From an uncultured Acidimicrobiia bacterium (GTDB taxonomy: Bacteria > Actinomycetota > Acidimicrobiia > Acidimicrobiales > CAIXPF01), in the NCBI GenBank assembly GCA_903921205.1, contig CAIXPF010000030.1, positions 17,182 to 81,181 of the forward strand: 64,000 nt of DNA, given 5' to 3'. A program made the translations under genes and the position numbers. Each line of letters starts with the position of its first letter. The first letter of the stretch is position 1. Positions 16,280 through 25,016 of the stretch are shown here, in pieces. The notes beneath the pieces are model-generated. The model worked only from the letters and a program-made list of their open reading frames with translations, was not told the origin of the DNA and did no database searches.

Positions 16280-17646
16280 GCGACCCGTCGGCCACGGCGG
16301 CCGATCCCACGGCGTTCCGCCCCGATCGGGTGGCCTGCTTCCGCTACGTCGACGTCGACTTCGACCGGGCCAGCGGCCGGCTGCGCTGCCGCTACGCCCT
16401 CGACGAGCTGGTCTTCGAGGAGCGGGTCACCTTCGCCGGGCACGGCGCCGACGCAGCCGGCCTCGAGGCCGCCGCCAGGCTGGTCTTCCTGCTGGCCGGC
16501 CTGTCGTACTACAAGGCCGCCGCGCCGCCGTCGGTGACGGTGCCCTTCGCCCTCACCCCGGCCGAGCGGGCGCTGCTCGAGGCGGCCTATCAGGACGGCC
16601 TCGGCGAGTACGCCTATCGCAACGGGCTCGACCTCTCCGGCCTGGTCATCGACGCCGACGACGCCCCGCCCGGGCCCGCACGGCCTGCGTCCGCAGCGGA
16701 ACGACCACTGATCCCCTTCGGTGGCGGCATCGACTCCATCGTCACCGTCGAGGGCATCCGGCCTGCTGCGCGGTCTGCGGCGCTGTTCGTGGTGTCGCGC
16801 GAGGGCGACCGCTTCGACGCCATCGAACAGGCGGCGGCGGTCACCGGCCTGCCGGTGGTTCGGGCCGAGCGCCTGCTCGACCCGAAGATCCTGCGTTCGG
16901 CAGCCCTGGGCTACCGCAACGGCCACGTCCCGGTGACCGCCATGATCTCGGCCATCGCGGTGATGGCGGCCCTGCTCGACGGGCGTGACGCAGTGGTGAT
17001 GTCGAACGAGTGGTCGGCGTCGTCGGGCAACGTCGTGCACCACGGCCGCGTGGTGAACCACCAGTGGTCCAAGACACTGGCCTTCGAGGACCTCTTCCGC
17101 GCCGCGTTGGCCGACGTGCTGCCGGTGCCGGTCGAGTACTTCTCGTGGCTGCGACCGTTCAGCGAGCTGTGGGTCGGCAGGCGTTTCGCGACGCTGAGCG
17201 CCTACCACGACACCTTCCGCAGCTGTAACCGGGCCTTCCACATCGACCGGGCGGCCCGGCTGGACCACTGGTGCGGCCGTTGCGACAAGTGCTGCTTCGT
17301 GGACCTGGTCCTCGCCCCGTTCCTGCCGGCCGACGCGTTGCGCTCGGTGTTCGCCGGCCGCGAACCGCTCGACGACGCCGCGCTGTTGGGGAGCTTCCGC
17401 ACCCTGGCCGGGGTGTCGGGCGACCTCAAGCCGTTCGAGTGCGTCGGCGACGTCGACGAGTGCATCACCGCAGCCGTGGTCGCCGCCGACCGGCCCGATC
17501 GGGCGGGTGGGGCGGTGCTGGCCCCACTGGCCGCCGAGCTGCGTGCCGGTGTGCTCGACCCAGCGGCAGCGCTGGCCGCCCTGCTGCGACCCCAGGGGCC
17601 GCACCGAATCCCGGCCCGCCATGCGCCACCCGATCTCCTGGTCTGA
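16276..17646 (+). CDS. murL: UDP-MurNAc-L-Ala-L-Glu epimerase
   Basis: A 456-residue protein directly upstream of murD2. It has a PP-loop-like FGGGIDSIVT (148-157) for ATP and a Cys cluster CGRCDKCC (333-340). MurL, first described in Xanthomonas, uses ATP to epimerise the L-Glu of UDP-MurNAc-L-Ala-L-Glu to D-Glu, so that free D-glutamate from a racemase is not needed. Length, motifs and the overlapping murD2 partner all fit. The start is the GTG in the GTGA junction with a small upstream ORF. The 3' end overlaps murD2 by 26 bases, so the two are tightly coupled. Assignment is by recognised family pattern and context. Confidence 0.85.
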   Translation: MSDPSATAADPTAFRPDRVACFRYVDVDFDRASGRLRCRYALDELVFEERVTFAGHGADAAGLEAAARLVFLLAGLSYYKAAAPPSVTVPFALTPAERALLEAAYQDGLGEYAYRNGLDLSGLVIDADDAPPGPARPASAAERPLIPFGGGIDSIVTVEGIRPAARSAALFVVSREGDRFDAIEQAAAVTGLPVVRAERLLDPKILRSAALGYRNGHVPVTAMISAIAVMAALLDGRDAVVMSNEWSASSGNVVHHGRVVNHQWSKTLAFEDLFRAALADVLPVPVEYFSWLRPFSELWVGRRFATLSAYHDTFRSCNRAFHIDRAARLDHWCGRCDKCCFVDLVLAPFLPADALRSVFAGREPLDDAALLGSFRTLAGVSGDLKPFECVGDVDECITAAVVAADRPDRAGGAVLAPLAAELRAGVLDPAAALAALLRPQGPHRIPARHAPPDLLV

Positions 17647-18934
17647 CCTGCGCCACGAGCGCGTCGCGGTGTGGGGACTCGGAACCGAGGGCACCGCCAA
17701 CCTGGCGAAGCTGCGCTCGTTGGGCATCGAACCGGTCATCGTCGACGATCGGCCCGAGCGCATCGCCTCCGGCGACACCGTGCTGGCCACCGACGGTGAC
17801 GGCCTGGCGGCGCTGCTCGACGCCACGGTCGTGGTCAAGACCCCCGGGATCAGCCGTTACCGGCCGGAGATCGCCCGGCTCGAGGCGGCCGGCATCGCGG
17901 TGGTCGGTGGGCTCGGGCTGTGGCTGCAGGAGGTCGACCGCTCGACGGTGGTGTGCATCACCGGGACCAAGGGCAAGTCGACCACGACCTCGATTCTGAC
18001 CCACCTGGCCCGGGGACTCGGGGTGGACGCCTTCGCTGCGGGCAACCTGGGTTCGCCCCCGTATGCGCCGTCGGCACCGGAGCAGGCCGAACTGTGGGTG
18101 ATCGAGACGTCGAGCTACCAGGCCACCGATGTGGCCTCGAGCCCGCCGTTGGTGGCGGTCACCTCGCTCAGCGCCGACCACCTGCCCTGGCACGGCGATC
18201 TGGACACCTACTACCGGGACAAGCTGTCGCTGTGCACCCAGCCCGGCGCCGAGCTCACCGTGGCCGGTGACACCGAGCCGCTGCGGCACCGGCGGTCGCT
18301 GCTCGGACCCCGGGTGCGCTGGGTGGGCATCGACGACGCCACCCGTCGCTGGGCGCCGCACCTGGGCCTGATGGGCGAGCACAACCTGGCCAACGCCGCA
18401 CTGGCCCGGGTGTGTCTCGAGGAGCTCGGTGTCGCCGGCTGCGGCGACGAGGACGCCCTGGCCGCAGCGAGCGCAGGGTTCGAGGGCCTGCCGAGCCGCC
18501 TGCAGCGCGTGAGCACCGTGGACGGGGTGGACCTCTACGACGACAGCCTGTCGACCAATGTCCTGCCGACGGTGGCCGCGGTCGAGGCGTTCGCCGACCG
18601 CCGCATCGCCCTGATCGTCGGCGGCATGGAGCGCAACATCGACTACGGCCCCCTTGCGGAGGCCCTGGCCCGGCGGGACCTGCCGACGCTGGTGCTGACC
18701 CTGTACACGACCGGGCCGCGCATCCGCGAGGCCATCGACGCCGTCGGTGCCCCGCTGGTGGACACGATGCCGGGCGAGGACCTGCACCGGGCGGTGCGGC
18801 CGGCGTGGGAGTGGGCCCGCCCCGACGGGGTGGTGCTGTTGTCGCCGGCGGCGGCGAGCTTCGACGCCTTCGCCAACTACACCCACCGGGCCCGGGTGTT
18901 CCGCGACGCGGTGGCCGAGTTACCCACGGGATGA
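17621..18934 (+). CDS. murD2: UDP-MurNAc-L-Ala:L-glutamate ligase
   Basis: A 437-residue Mur ligase. Residues 14-30 (VAVWGLGTEGTANLAKL) form the N-terminal UDP-binding domain, TGTKGKSTTT (114-123) the ATP loop, and ETSSYQ with SLSADHLPWHG the central domain. The C-terminal domain starts near DDSLSTNVLPTVAAVEAF. Canonical MurD adds D-Glu; the MurD2 branch adds L-Glu and works with MurL. The overlap with murL argues for MurD2. A separate canonical murD elsewhere in the genome cannot be excluded. Start ATG 17621 lies inside the end of murL. Confidence 0.85.
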   Translation: MRHPISWSDLRHERVAVWGLGTEGTANLAKLRSLGIEPVIVDDRPERIASGDTVLATDGDGLAALLDATVVVKTPGISRYRPEIARLEAAGIAVVGGLGLWLQEVDRSTVVCITGTKGKSTTTSILTHLARGLGVDAFAAGNLGSPPYAPSAPEQAELWVIETSSYQATDVASSPPLVAVTSLSADHLPWHGDLDTYYRDKLSLCTQPGAELTVAGDTEPLRHRRSLLGPRVRWVGIDDATRRWAPHLGLMGEHNLANAALARVCLEELGVAGCGDEDALAAASAGFEGLPSRLQRVSTVDGVDLYDDSLSTNVLPTVAAVEAFADRRIALIVGGMERNIDYGPLAEALARRDLPTLVLTLYTTGPRIREAIDAVGAPLVDTMPGEDLHRAVRPAWEWARPDGVVLLSPAAASFDAFANYTHRARVFRDAVAELPTG

Positions 18935-18947
18935 CCGTGGGGCCGGG

Positions 18948-19571
18948 TCACCCCTGCGGGCTGGGCTCGCCCCGGTCATGGGCCCGGATCTTGCGGTACT
19001 CGAGCAGCACCGGGATCAGCGACACGACGACGATCGCCACGGCCACGTAGTCGAGGTTCTTCTTCACGAACTCGATCTCGCCGAAGTAGTAGCCCGCCGT
19101 GGTCAGCCCGACGCCCCACAGCGCCCCACCGACGACGTTGTAGAGCACGAAGGTGCGGTAGCGCATCTCGGCCACCCCGGCCACGATCGGGGTGAAGGTC
19201 CGCATCACCGGCACGAAGCGGGCCAGGATCACTGCGGTCGGGCCCTTGCGCTCGAAGAACGTCCGGGCGTGGACCACCCGGCCGGGGTTGAACAGCCGGC
19301 TCTGGGGCCGGGTGAACAGCGACGGGCCGAGCCGTTTGCCGATCAGGTAGCCGGTCTGGTCGCCGGCGACTGCGGCGACGAACACCACCCCGGCGGTGAT
19401 CGGCAGCGACGGCAGGATGTGCCCACCGGCCGAGGACGACAGGAAGCCGGCGATGAACAGCAGGGAGTCGCCGGGCAGGAAGAAGCCGATCAGGAGGCCG
19501 CTCTCGGCGAACACGATGGCGGCGAGCAGCAGCAGGCCCCCGGAGCTGAGCCAACTCTCGACGTTGAACAT
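18948..19571 (-). CDS. DedA-family membrane protein
   Basis: A 207-residue polytopic protein with about five hydrophobic segments. The DedA hallmarks are FAESGLLIGFFLPGDSLLFIAGF near residues 20-43 and the conserved FVPVMRTFTPIVAGVAEM with the essential Arg. DedA proteins are lipid scramblases or transporters needed for membrane potential and undecaprenyl phosphate recycling. GAGGAGA precedes the ATG by about seven bases. It is convergent with murD2, with only 13 bases between the stops. A charged tail HDRGEPSPQG ends the protein in the cytosol. Confidence 0.92.
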   Translation of the reverse strand: MFNVESWLSSGGLLLLAAIVFAESGLLIGFFLPGDSLLFIAGFLSSSAGGHILPSLPITAGVVFVAAVAGDQTGYLIGKRLGPSLFTRPQSRLFNPGRVVHARTFFERKGPTAVILARFVPVMRTFTPIVAGVAEMRYRTFVLYNVVGGALWGVGLTTAGYYFGEIEFVKKNLDYVAVAIVVVSLIPVLLEYRKIRAHDRGEPSPQG

Positions 19572-19682
19572 GGGGGCGCTCTCCTCGATTCGGCGGGGTC
19601 GCGCCCCACCGGGAGACTCTACGCCCGCGCCCCCATCCGTGGGTGGCAGCGCGCCGGTCCGGGCGCTCGCCGGCCGTCCGGG

Positions 19683-20570
19683 TCAGTCGGGCCGGCCGGC
19701 CGGGCCGACGAAGCGGGACCCGCAGATCGGATAGGCGAACGCGATGCCGTCACCGACCCGGTGGGCGCCCACGCCGAGGCCGTGCCCACCGATCGACGCC
19801 TCGAACGCCGACCGAACCCGGCCGTGGTCGGTGCCGTGCGAACGGGACAGCACCGTGTCGAGATCGGCCGGCAGGCGGTGGGCGCAGGCGGCGTCGAGAC
19901 GCAGGCCGACGGCGTCGAACAGGGCGCGTTGCTCGGCGGCGGTGAGGTTGCGCACATGGGACGGGTCACGGAAGCGCTCTGCTGCGTCGTAGGCCTGCGC
20001 GGCGACCGGGTCCTCGCCGGCGTCGAAGTCGAAGACCACGACGCGGCCCGCCGGGCCCGCGACACGGGCCAGCTCCGCCGCCACCGCCGTCGGGTCGGCG
20101 GCATGGTGCAGGGCATAGCGGCTGACCACCACGTCGAAGCCGGCGTCGGCGAAGGGCAGCTGCTCCATACGGCCCGCTCGGAAGGTGACCCGGTCACCCA
20201 CCCTGCGTTCGGCGGCACGGGCCTCGGCCAGGGTCACCATGGCCGGCGTGGCATCGACCCCGACCACCGTCACGGTGGGCTCGGCCTCGGCCAGGCGGCA
20301 CGACACGATCCCCGGCCCGCAGGCCACGTCGAGCACCCGGTCGCCCGGCTGCAGCGCACACAGCTCGACCAGGGCATCGAGCTCACCGGCGTCGTTCATG
20401 ACCGGCGAACTCCCGAAGGACTCGGCGTGCACGGTGAACTGCTCGACGGCGAGCCGCAGCACGGTGTCACCATCGGGACCGGACCCGGACCGGACGGTGC
20501 CGGGGTGGGCGGTGCCGGGGTGGGCGGTGCCGGGGTGGGCGGTGCCGGGGTGAGCGGGGTCGGACGTCAT
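19683..20570 (-). CDS. SAM-dependent methyltransferase with N-terminal AHPGT repeats
   Basis: A 295-residue class I methyltransferase. Motif I is VLDVACGPGIVSC, followed by VVGVDATPAMVTLAEARAAE and the post-II segment FDVVVSRYALHHAADP, which fits the UbiE/COQ5-like Methyltransf_11 group. The target is unknown. Residues 6-25 are four copies of AHPGT encoded by a 15-bp DNA repeat, an odd flexible leader that is probably dispensable; a start after the repeat is possible but no good codon is obvious. It lies 18 bases downstream of the FAD monooxygenase on the same strand, so a hydroxylation-methylation pair is plausible. Confidence 0.85.
   Translation of the reverse strand: MTSDPAHPGTAHPGTAHPGTAHPGTVRSGSGPDGDTVLRLAVEQFTVHAESFGSSPVMNDAGELDALVELCALQPGDRVLDVACGPGIVSCRLAEAEPTVTVVGVDATPAMVTLAEARAAERRVGDRVTFRAGRMEQLPFADAGFDVVVSRYALHHAADPTAVAAELARVAGPAGRVVVFDFDAGEDPVAAQAYDAAERFRDPSHVRNLTAAEQRALFDAVGLRLDAACAHRLPADLDTVLSRSHGTDHGRVRSAFEASIGGHGLGVGAHRVGDGIAFAYPICGSRFVGPAGRPD
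20496..20555. repeat. 15-bp tandem repeat x4 inside the methyltransferase N-terminus
   Basis: Units at 20496-20510, 20511-20525, 20526-20540 and 20541-20555 are GGTGCCGGGGTGGGC on the plus strand, the last with one change. The unit length keeps the frame, so copy number could vary without harm. Confidence 0.9.
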
Positions 20571-20588
20571 CGGTCGGTCGACGGGCGT

Positions 20589-21794
20589 TCAGCGCGCCAC
20601 GGAGTAGCTGGCGCGTTCGTTGAGGATCGCCGGGTCGAACCCGGCCATCTGCTGGTAGCTGTGCACGATCTCGGCGAACTCGTCCTCGGGGATGACGTCG
20701 TGCACGTGGGCGAAACCCTCCGGGGCGCGTGCTGCGGCGATGTCGAGGATCCGCTCGGGGCCGGCGGTGCGGTTGGAGAGGACCACGGCGGTGGTCGGCG
20801 CGATCCGCTGGGCCTCGTAGGCGTCGAGGGCGTCGCCCACCTCGGGCTGCAGGGCCAGCTGCTGGGCCAGGACCCGGGCGTCGATGATGGCCTGCGAGGC
20901 GCCGTTCGACCCGTTCGGGTACATCGGGTGGGCGGCGTCGCCCAGCAGGGTCACCCGGCCCGCCCGCCAGGTGGTCAGCGGGTTGCGGTCGACCATCGGG
21001 TACTTCAGCACCAGCTCGCAGGAGGAGATCAGCCGCTCGACGTCGACGAAGCCGAGGGACAGGTGCGACACCTCGGCCCATGCCTCGGCCGGGTCGGCCT
21101 CGGCGGTCCAGTCCTGGCGGGGCATCGGTCGGCCGTCGTCGGTGCGTACCACCACCACCCAGTTGACCAGCTGCGTGCCGTCACCGAGGTCGTGCACCGG
21201 GTAGATGACCACCCGGCGGGCCAGGTCCCCGGCCATGACCATGCGCCGGCCGCCGAGATAGGGCGCCATCACCGTGACCCCACGCCACATGGTGACGCCG
21301 TTCCACAACGGTGGGCCCTCGTCAGGGGCGAGCAGGCCACGAACCGCCGAGTGCACCCCGTCGCAGCCGACCACCACATCGGCGTCGATGGCGTCGAGGT
21401 CGGCGGCGGTCATCGAGCGGCCGAGATGGATCCGGGACTCGCCGATCCGGTCGCACACCGCCTCGTACAGCCGGCCGAGCAACATGCCGCGATGCACCGA
21501 CCATTGCGGCCACCGGTAGCCGGCATCCATCCCGCGCGGCTCCTGCCAGACGAGTTGGCCGAAACGGTTGTGGTAACTCAGCTCCGCCGTGCGGATGGCC
21601 ACCGCGTCGATGGCGTCGGCCACCCCGAGCTCGGTCAGCTCCCGTACCGCATGGGGCAGCACGTTGATGCCGACCCCGAGCTCGCGGACCTCGGCCGCCG
21701 ACTCGTACAGTTCGACGTCGTCGATGCCGGCGGCGTGCAGGGACAACGCCAGCGCACACCCGCCGATCCCACTTCCGATGATCGCGACCTTCAC
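20589..21794 (-). CDS. FAD-dependent monooxygenase (aromatic hydroxylase type)
   Basis: A 401-residue group A flavin hydroxylase. The FAD dinucleotide motif GSGIGG is at residues 8-13, the DG motif is VVGCDGVHSAVR, and GD is RVTLLGDAAHPMYPNGSNGASQAIIDA. These enzymes (salicylate, 3-hydroxybenzoate hydroxylase and relatives) use NAD(P)H and O2 to hydroxylate aromatic rings. The substrate is not evident. The start is a GTG with TACCGT seven bases upstream, which fits a leaderless mRNA and excludes about 28 residues of low-quality sequence in the open frame above. Followed by a methyltransferase gene on the same strand. Confidence 0.88.
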   Translation of the reverse strand: MKVAIIGSGIGGCALALSLHAAGIDDVELYESAAEVRELGVGINVLPHAVRELTELGVADAIDAVAIRTAELSYHNRFGQLVWQEPRGMDAGYRWPQWSVHRGMLLGRLYEAVCDRIGESRIHLGRSMTAADLDAIDADVVVGCDGVHSAVRGLLAPDEGPPLWNGVTMWRGVTVMAPYLGGRRMVMAGDLARRVVIYPVHDLGDGTQLVNWVVVVRTDDGRPMPRQDWTAEADPAEAWAEVSHLSLGFVDVERLISSCELVLKYPMVDRNPLTTWRAGRVTLLGDAAHPMYPNGSNGASQAIIDARVLAQQLALQPEVGDALDAYEAQRIAPTTAVVLSNRTAGPERILDIAAARAPEGFAHVHDVIPEDEFAEIVHSYQQMAGFDPAILNERASYSVAR

Positions 21795-21801
21795 GACGGT
21801 G

Positions 21802-21807
21802 ACGGTA
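21802..21807 (-). promoter_or_regulatory. -10 box of the FAD monooxygenase gene
   Basis: TACCGT on the leftward strand ends seven bases before GTG 21794. Confidence 0.45.
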
Positions 21808-21892
21808 GCCGTGCGGCGGTGGGCTCGCGCACCCCGGACGCGGCGGTGGCCGGGCACAGGCCCGGCCACCGTTCGCATCGAGGTCGGTGATC

Positions 21893-24298
21893 TCAGGTCA
21901 CCAGCACCTGGTCGAACTGGGTGAAGGTTGGATCGGCGCTGTAGTTGTCGTCGTGGCTGATCAGCGTCAGGGTGTACTTGCGGCCGGCAACCACCGGCAC
22001 ACTGACCTGCTTCCAGCCCTGACCGTTGGTGCAGGTCTTGGGCAGGACGGTCGTGGTGATCTTCTTGGTCTCGTCCTTGAGGGTCGCGGTGGCCCAGTCG
22101 TAGGTGACGGTGTCGGGGCAGCTCACGTTGTACCAGAACGACAGCGTGGTCTTGCCGGTGGGCACCGTGAAGCTGGTGGTGGTCAGCTTGGAGTCCCCGT
22201 TGGTGGCCACGGTCGAACCGGCGCGGCCGGACCAGGCGCCGGAGTAGGCGGCCGGGCTGGTGATCGCGGCCACCGTGCCGGACTTGGTCCAGCCGGTCAG
22301 GCTGGTGCCGGCCTCGAAGGTGCCGTTGGTCACGACGCTGTTCGGCGGGGAGACCGGGGCCACGCTCAGGGCGAGAGTGGCGGTCCGGGTGGCGCTGGTG
22401 CCGGTGCCGGTGACCGTGATGGTGCTGTTGCCCACCGGGGTGGACGACGTGGTGGCGATGGTCAGCGTCGAGCTGCCGCCCGAGGTGATCGATGCCGGGC
22501 TGAACGTCGCGGTCGCGCCGGCGGGCAGCCCGGAGGCCGACAGGTTCACGGTCTGGGGGTCACCCTGGTTGGAAGTGGCGATGGAGAACGTTGTCGAACC
22601 GCCGACCTGGACCGTGGCGCTCGCCGGGGCCGGGGTGAGGGCGAAGTCCGGGGTGATCGACGACGAGCAGCCCGGCAGCTGGAAGGAGCTGGTGTAGGTC
22701 GACCAGTTGAACGACCCGGACGACTTCAGGTACTCGGTCGAGAACCAGAACGTGCACTGGTCGGCCGGGTCGATGCTCATGGTGGCGTAGTCGCCCCAAC
22801 GGGTGAGCGAACCGGTCTGGGAGCCGCCACCGGCCTTGACCGTGGTGTCGCCCTGACCGAGGGTGCCCAGGGTGTCTCCGGCGAGACGGCCGTTCACCCG
22901 GACCGCCGGGAAGATGCTGCTGCTCGACGCCGAGTACCCGACGGCGATGTTGCCGACGGCGTCCATGGCGATGCTGGGCATCCAGCGGGCGGTGCTGTCG
23001 GGGGCGTAGGTGCCCTGCTGGTACACCGACAGGGCGGTGCCGCTGCGGCGCAGCTCGTACCAACGCACGCCGGTGGTCGAGTTGGCGGTCACCGAGTGGG
23101 ACACCACCAGCGACTCGTGGTCACCGAAGTTCCGGTAGCCGAGCCGGTTCATCAGCCGGTCACCGAGCGAGTCGAGCTTGGTGGTGGTGCCCGACTGGGC
23201 GATACAGGTCCCGCCGTTGCACGCCGGGGTGTAGGCGGCCACGGTCAGTGCCGTGGGCCCGGTGATGGTGCTGTTGGCCGGGGTGGCCCAGTCGACCTTG
23301 AACGACCAGTAGGCCAGTGTGGTGCTCGTGGTGCCCATGCTCACCATCGGTGCCGGTGAACCGGCAGGCGGCGGCGTCGCCGAGTCGACGTCGGCGGGCA
23401 GCGGGGCGCCGTAGCTGGCCGACAGGTTGAAGCACTGCTGGGTGGCGGCGAGGCCGGCCAGCATCTTGGCCCGGTCCATGGCGCACACCTTCGGGCCGCC
23501 CCAGGCAAAGTTGCCGGCCTTGAACATGTTGTAGGTCACGTAGTAGGCGTCGGGCCACACCCCGAGCTTGGGGTAGTCGGGGAAGTCGGTGTAGACGAAC
23601 GAGTAGCGGTACCAGGAGCCGGTCGGATCACCGGTGGTGGACACCGCAATGCACTCGTAGTACGGACCGGTGGACGATGCCGCGTTGGCGAACTGCGACA
23701 CGATGAAGCGTCCGGCCAGCACGTCGTAGCGGACCACCGGGTCACCGTCGTTGGTGGTCTGGCAGGCGCCACCGAAGCCGCTGAACAGCGTGTTGACCCC
23801 GACCGGTCCGTAGAGCGTGGTGCCGGACTTGTTCTGGATGAGCAGCCGGGTGTTCACCCCGGTCACCACGTGGTTCGGGCCGATTCCCGAGGAGGTGTCG
23901 GGCGGGGCGCTGCCGTTGGCCCCGGGACCGTCGAACCCGGTGCCCACGATCGGTGCTGCCAGGGTCGGCGCAGCAGCGGCGTCGGCCGCGGCGGGAGCCT
24001 GCACGACCGGGTCCCGACCGTCACCCGTCGGGTGCGGCGCCATGTCCTTGCGCACGTCACCGCGCTTCTTCGACTTCGTCAGGTCGACCTCGAGGTTCGG
24101 CAGGTCACGCAGTGGCGGCGAGGTGTCGTGCTTGTCCTCGAAGACGGTGGCCGCTCGGTCCGCCGCAGGCTGCGGCTTGCTCACGCTGCCCGCTGCCGCC
24201 GCGCCGGGACCCCTCCGTTCCGTTTCGGCACAGCCGGCGGCGAGGCCGAGGGACACCATGAGGGAGACGGCGACGAGCCACCGTTGACGAGAACGCAT
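21893..24298 (-). CDS. Large secreted lipoprotein with Ig-like and C-terminal jelly-roll domains
   Basis: An 801-residue exported protein. MRSRQRWLVAVSLMVSLGLAAGC is a signal peptide with a clear lipobox (LAAGC, Cys23). After a charged linker, residues of about 115-540 form a repeat-rich domain with GTGFDGPGANGSAPPDTSSGIG and several WG/YP motifs, reminiscent of a beta-propeller or sialidase-like fold. About 545-635 is an Ig-like module (DFALTPAPASATVQVGGSTT, SGLPAGATATFSP). The last 150 residues (NGTFEAGTSLTGW onward) look like a carbohydrate-binding jelly-roll. A surface protein binding glycans or peptides is inferred. No enzyme site is seen. Confidence 0.82.
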   Translation of the reverse strand: MRSRQRWLVAVSLMVSLGLAAGCAETERRGPGAAAAGSVSKPQPAADRAATVFEDKHDTSPPLRDLPNLEVDLTKSKKRGDVRKDMAPHPTGDGRDPVVQAPAAADAAAAPTLAAPIVGTGFDGPGANGSAPPDTSSGIGPNHVVTGVNTRLLIQNKSGTTLYGPVGVNTLFSGFGGACQTTNDGDPVVRYDVLAGRFIVSQFANAASSTGPYYECIAVSTTGDPTGSWYRYSFVYTDFPDYPKLGVWPDAYYVTYNMFKAGNFAWGGPKVCAMDRAKMLAGLAATQQCFNLSASYGAPLPADVDSATPPPAGSPAPMVSMGTTSTTLAYWSFKVDWATPANSTITGPTALTVAAYTPACNGGTCIAQSGTTTKLDSLGDRLMNRLGYRNFGDHESLVVSHSVTANSTTGVRWYELRRSGTALSVYQQGTYAPDSTARWMPSIAMDAVGNIAVGYSASSSSIFPAVRVNGRLAGDTLGTLGQGDTTVKAGGGSQTGSLTRWGDYATMSIDPADQCTFWFSTEYLKSSGSFNWSTYTSSFQLPGCSSSITPDFALTPAPASATVQVGGSTTFSIATSNQGDPQTVNLSASGLPAGATATFSPASITSGGSSTLTIATTSSTPVGNSTITVTGTGTSATRTATLALSVAPVSPPNSVVTNGTFEAGTSLTGWTKSGTVAAITSPAAYSGAWSGRAGSTVATNGDSKLTTTSFTVPTGKTTLSFWYNVSCPDTVTYDWATATLKDETKKITTTVLPKTCTNGQGWKQVSVPVVAGRKYTLTLISHDDNYSADPTFTQFDQVLVT

Positions 24299-24379
24299 GC
24301 CACAGGCTTAGCGGTCCGGTCGCGGGTCGGTCTACCCGCCGTTCGACCCTAGTTCGGAACCGAGGGTCCCGACCCGAGC

Positions 24380-24964
24380 TCAGTCCTCGGCGTCGCCGGG
24401 GTCGTCGGTGGCGTCGAACCCGGCCGCGGCGAGCCGCTCGAGCAGTTCGTCGCGGATGCTGCGGCCGGGTTCGCGGGCCTTGTCGCCGGCGATGCGCCAA
24501 CCCAGCCGGCTCGAGTACAGCAGTGGCGCCTCCCGCAGACGGCCGGCCCCGACCTCCACGACCCGGGCGAAGAACAGCTCGTGGTCGGCCATCGGCTTGA
24601 TCTCGAAGGTCTCGCAGCGCAGCCAGGCGATGCAGTTGCGCACCACCGGCAGCTCGGTGCCCGCGATGGTGTCGAGGTACTCGCCGGCGAGATGGCGGAA
24701 CTTGCGGCCGGGGTAGCTGAAGTACTGGCCGACATCGACCTGGTCGCCGGCGAGGATCGACACCGAGAACTGGCCGCTGGCCACCATCAGCGGATGGGTG
24801 TCGTGGCGGGGTGACACGCTGGCCATCACGATCGGCTCCTCGAAGGCCACCTGGGTGACCCAGTGGCTGCAGTAGGCGCGGGTCACGCCGTCGTGGTGGG
24901 CGCCGACGATCTCGACGCCCTTCATCATCTGGCCGAGGCTGCGCTTGAGGACCGGGTCGATCAT
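24380..24964 (-). CDS. Flavin reductase-like FMN-binding protein
   Basis: A 194-residue split-barrel protein. The stretch THWVTQ-like CSHWVTQVAFEEPIVMASVSPRHDTHPLM, followed by GQFSVSIL, is the flavin reductase signature (Pfam Flavin_Reduct). Members supply reduced FMN/FAD to two-component monooxygenases or carry a bound flavin. Possible partners in this window are the HpaB-type monooxygenase at 32851 and the luciferase-type proteins, none adjacent. CAGACT ends seven bases before the ATG, again suggesting a leaderless start. The C-terminus is acidic and disordered. Confidence 0.85.
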   Translation of the reverse strand: MIDPVLKRSLGQMMKGVEIVGAHHDGVTRAYCSHWVTQVAFEEPIVMASVSPRHDTHPLMVASGQFSVSILAGDQVDVGQYFSYPGRKFRHLAGEYLDTIAGTELPVVRNCIAWLRCETFEIKPMADHELFFARVVEVGAGRLREAPLLYSSRLGWRIAGDKAREPGRSIRDELLERLAAAGFDATDDPGDAED

Positions 24965-25016
24965 GGCCCCGAGTCTGGCGGCTCGACGCCGACGTTGCCA
25001 GGGGTGGGTGGCGCGC

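Noticed and set aside
17621..18934. Canonical MurD (D-glutamate ligase)
   Set aside because: The overlap with a MurL-type gene and its position outside a division/cell-wall cluster favour MurD2; not proven by sequence alone.
18747..21890. A 1047-codon open frame on the plus strand
   Set aside because: It is antisense to DedA, the methyltransferase and the FAD monooxygenase and runs over the end of murD2; composition is Arg/Gly/His-rich filler. Very GC-rich DNA has few stops in the shadow frames.
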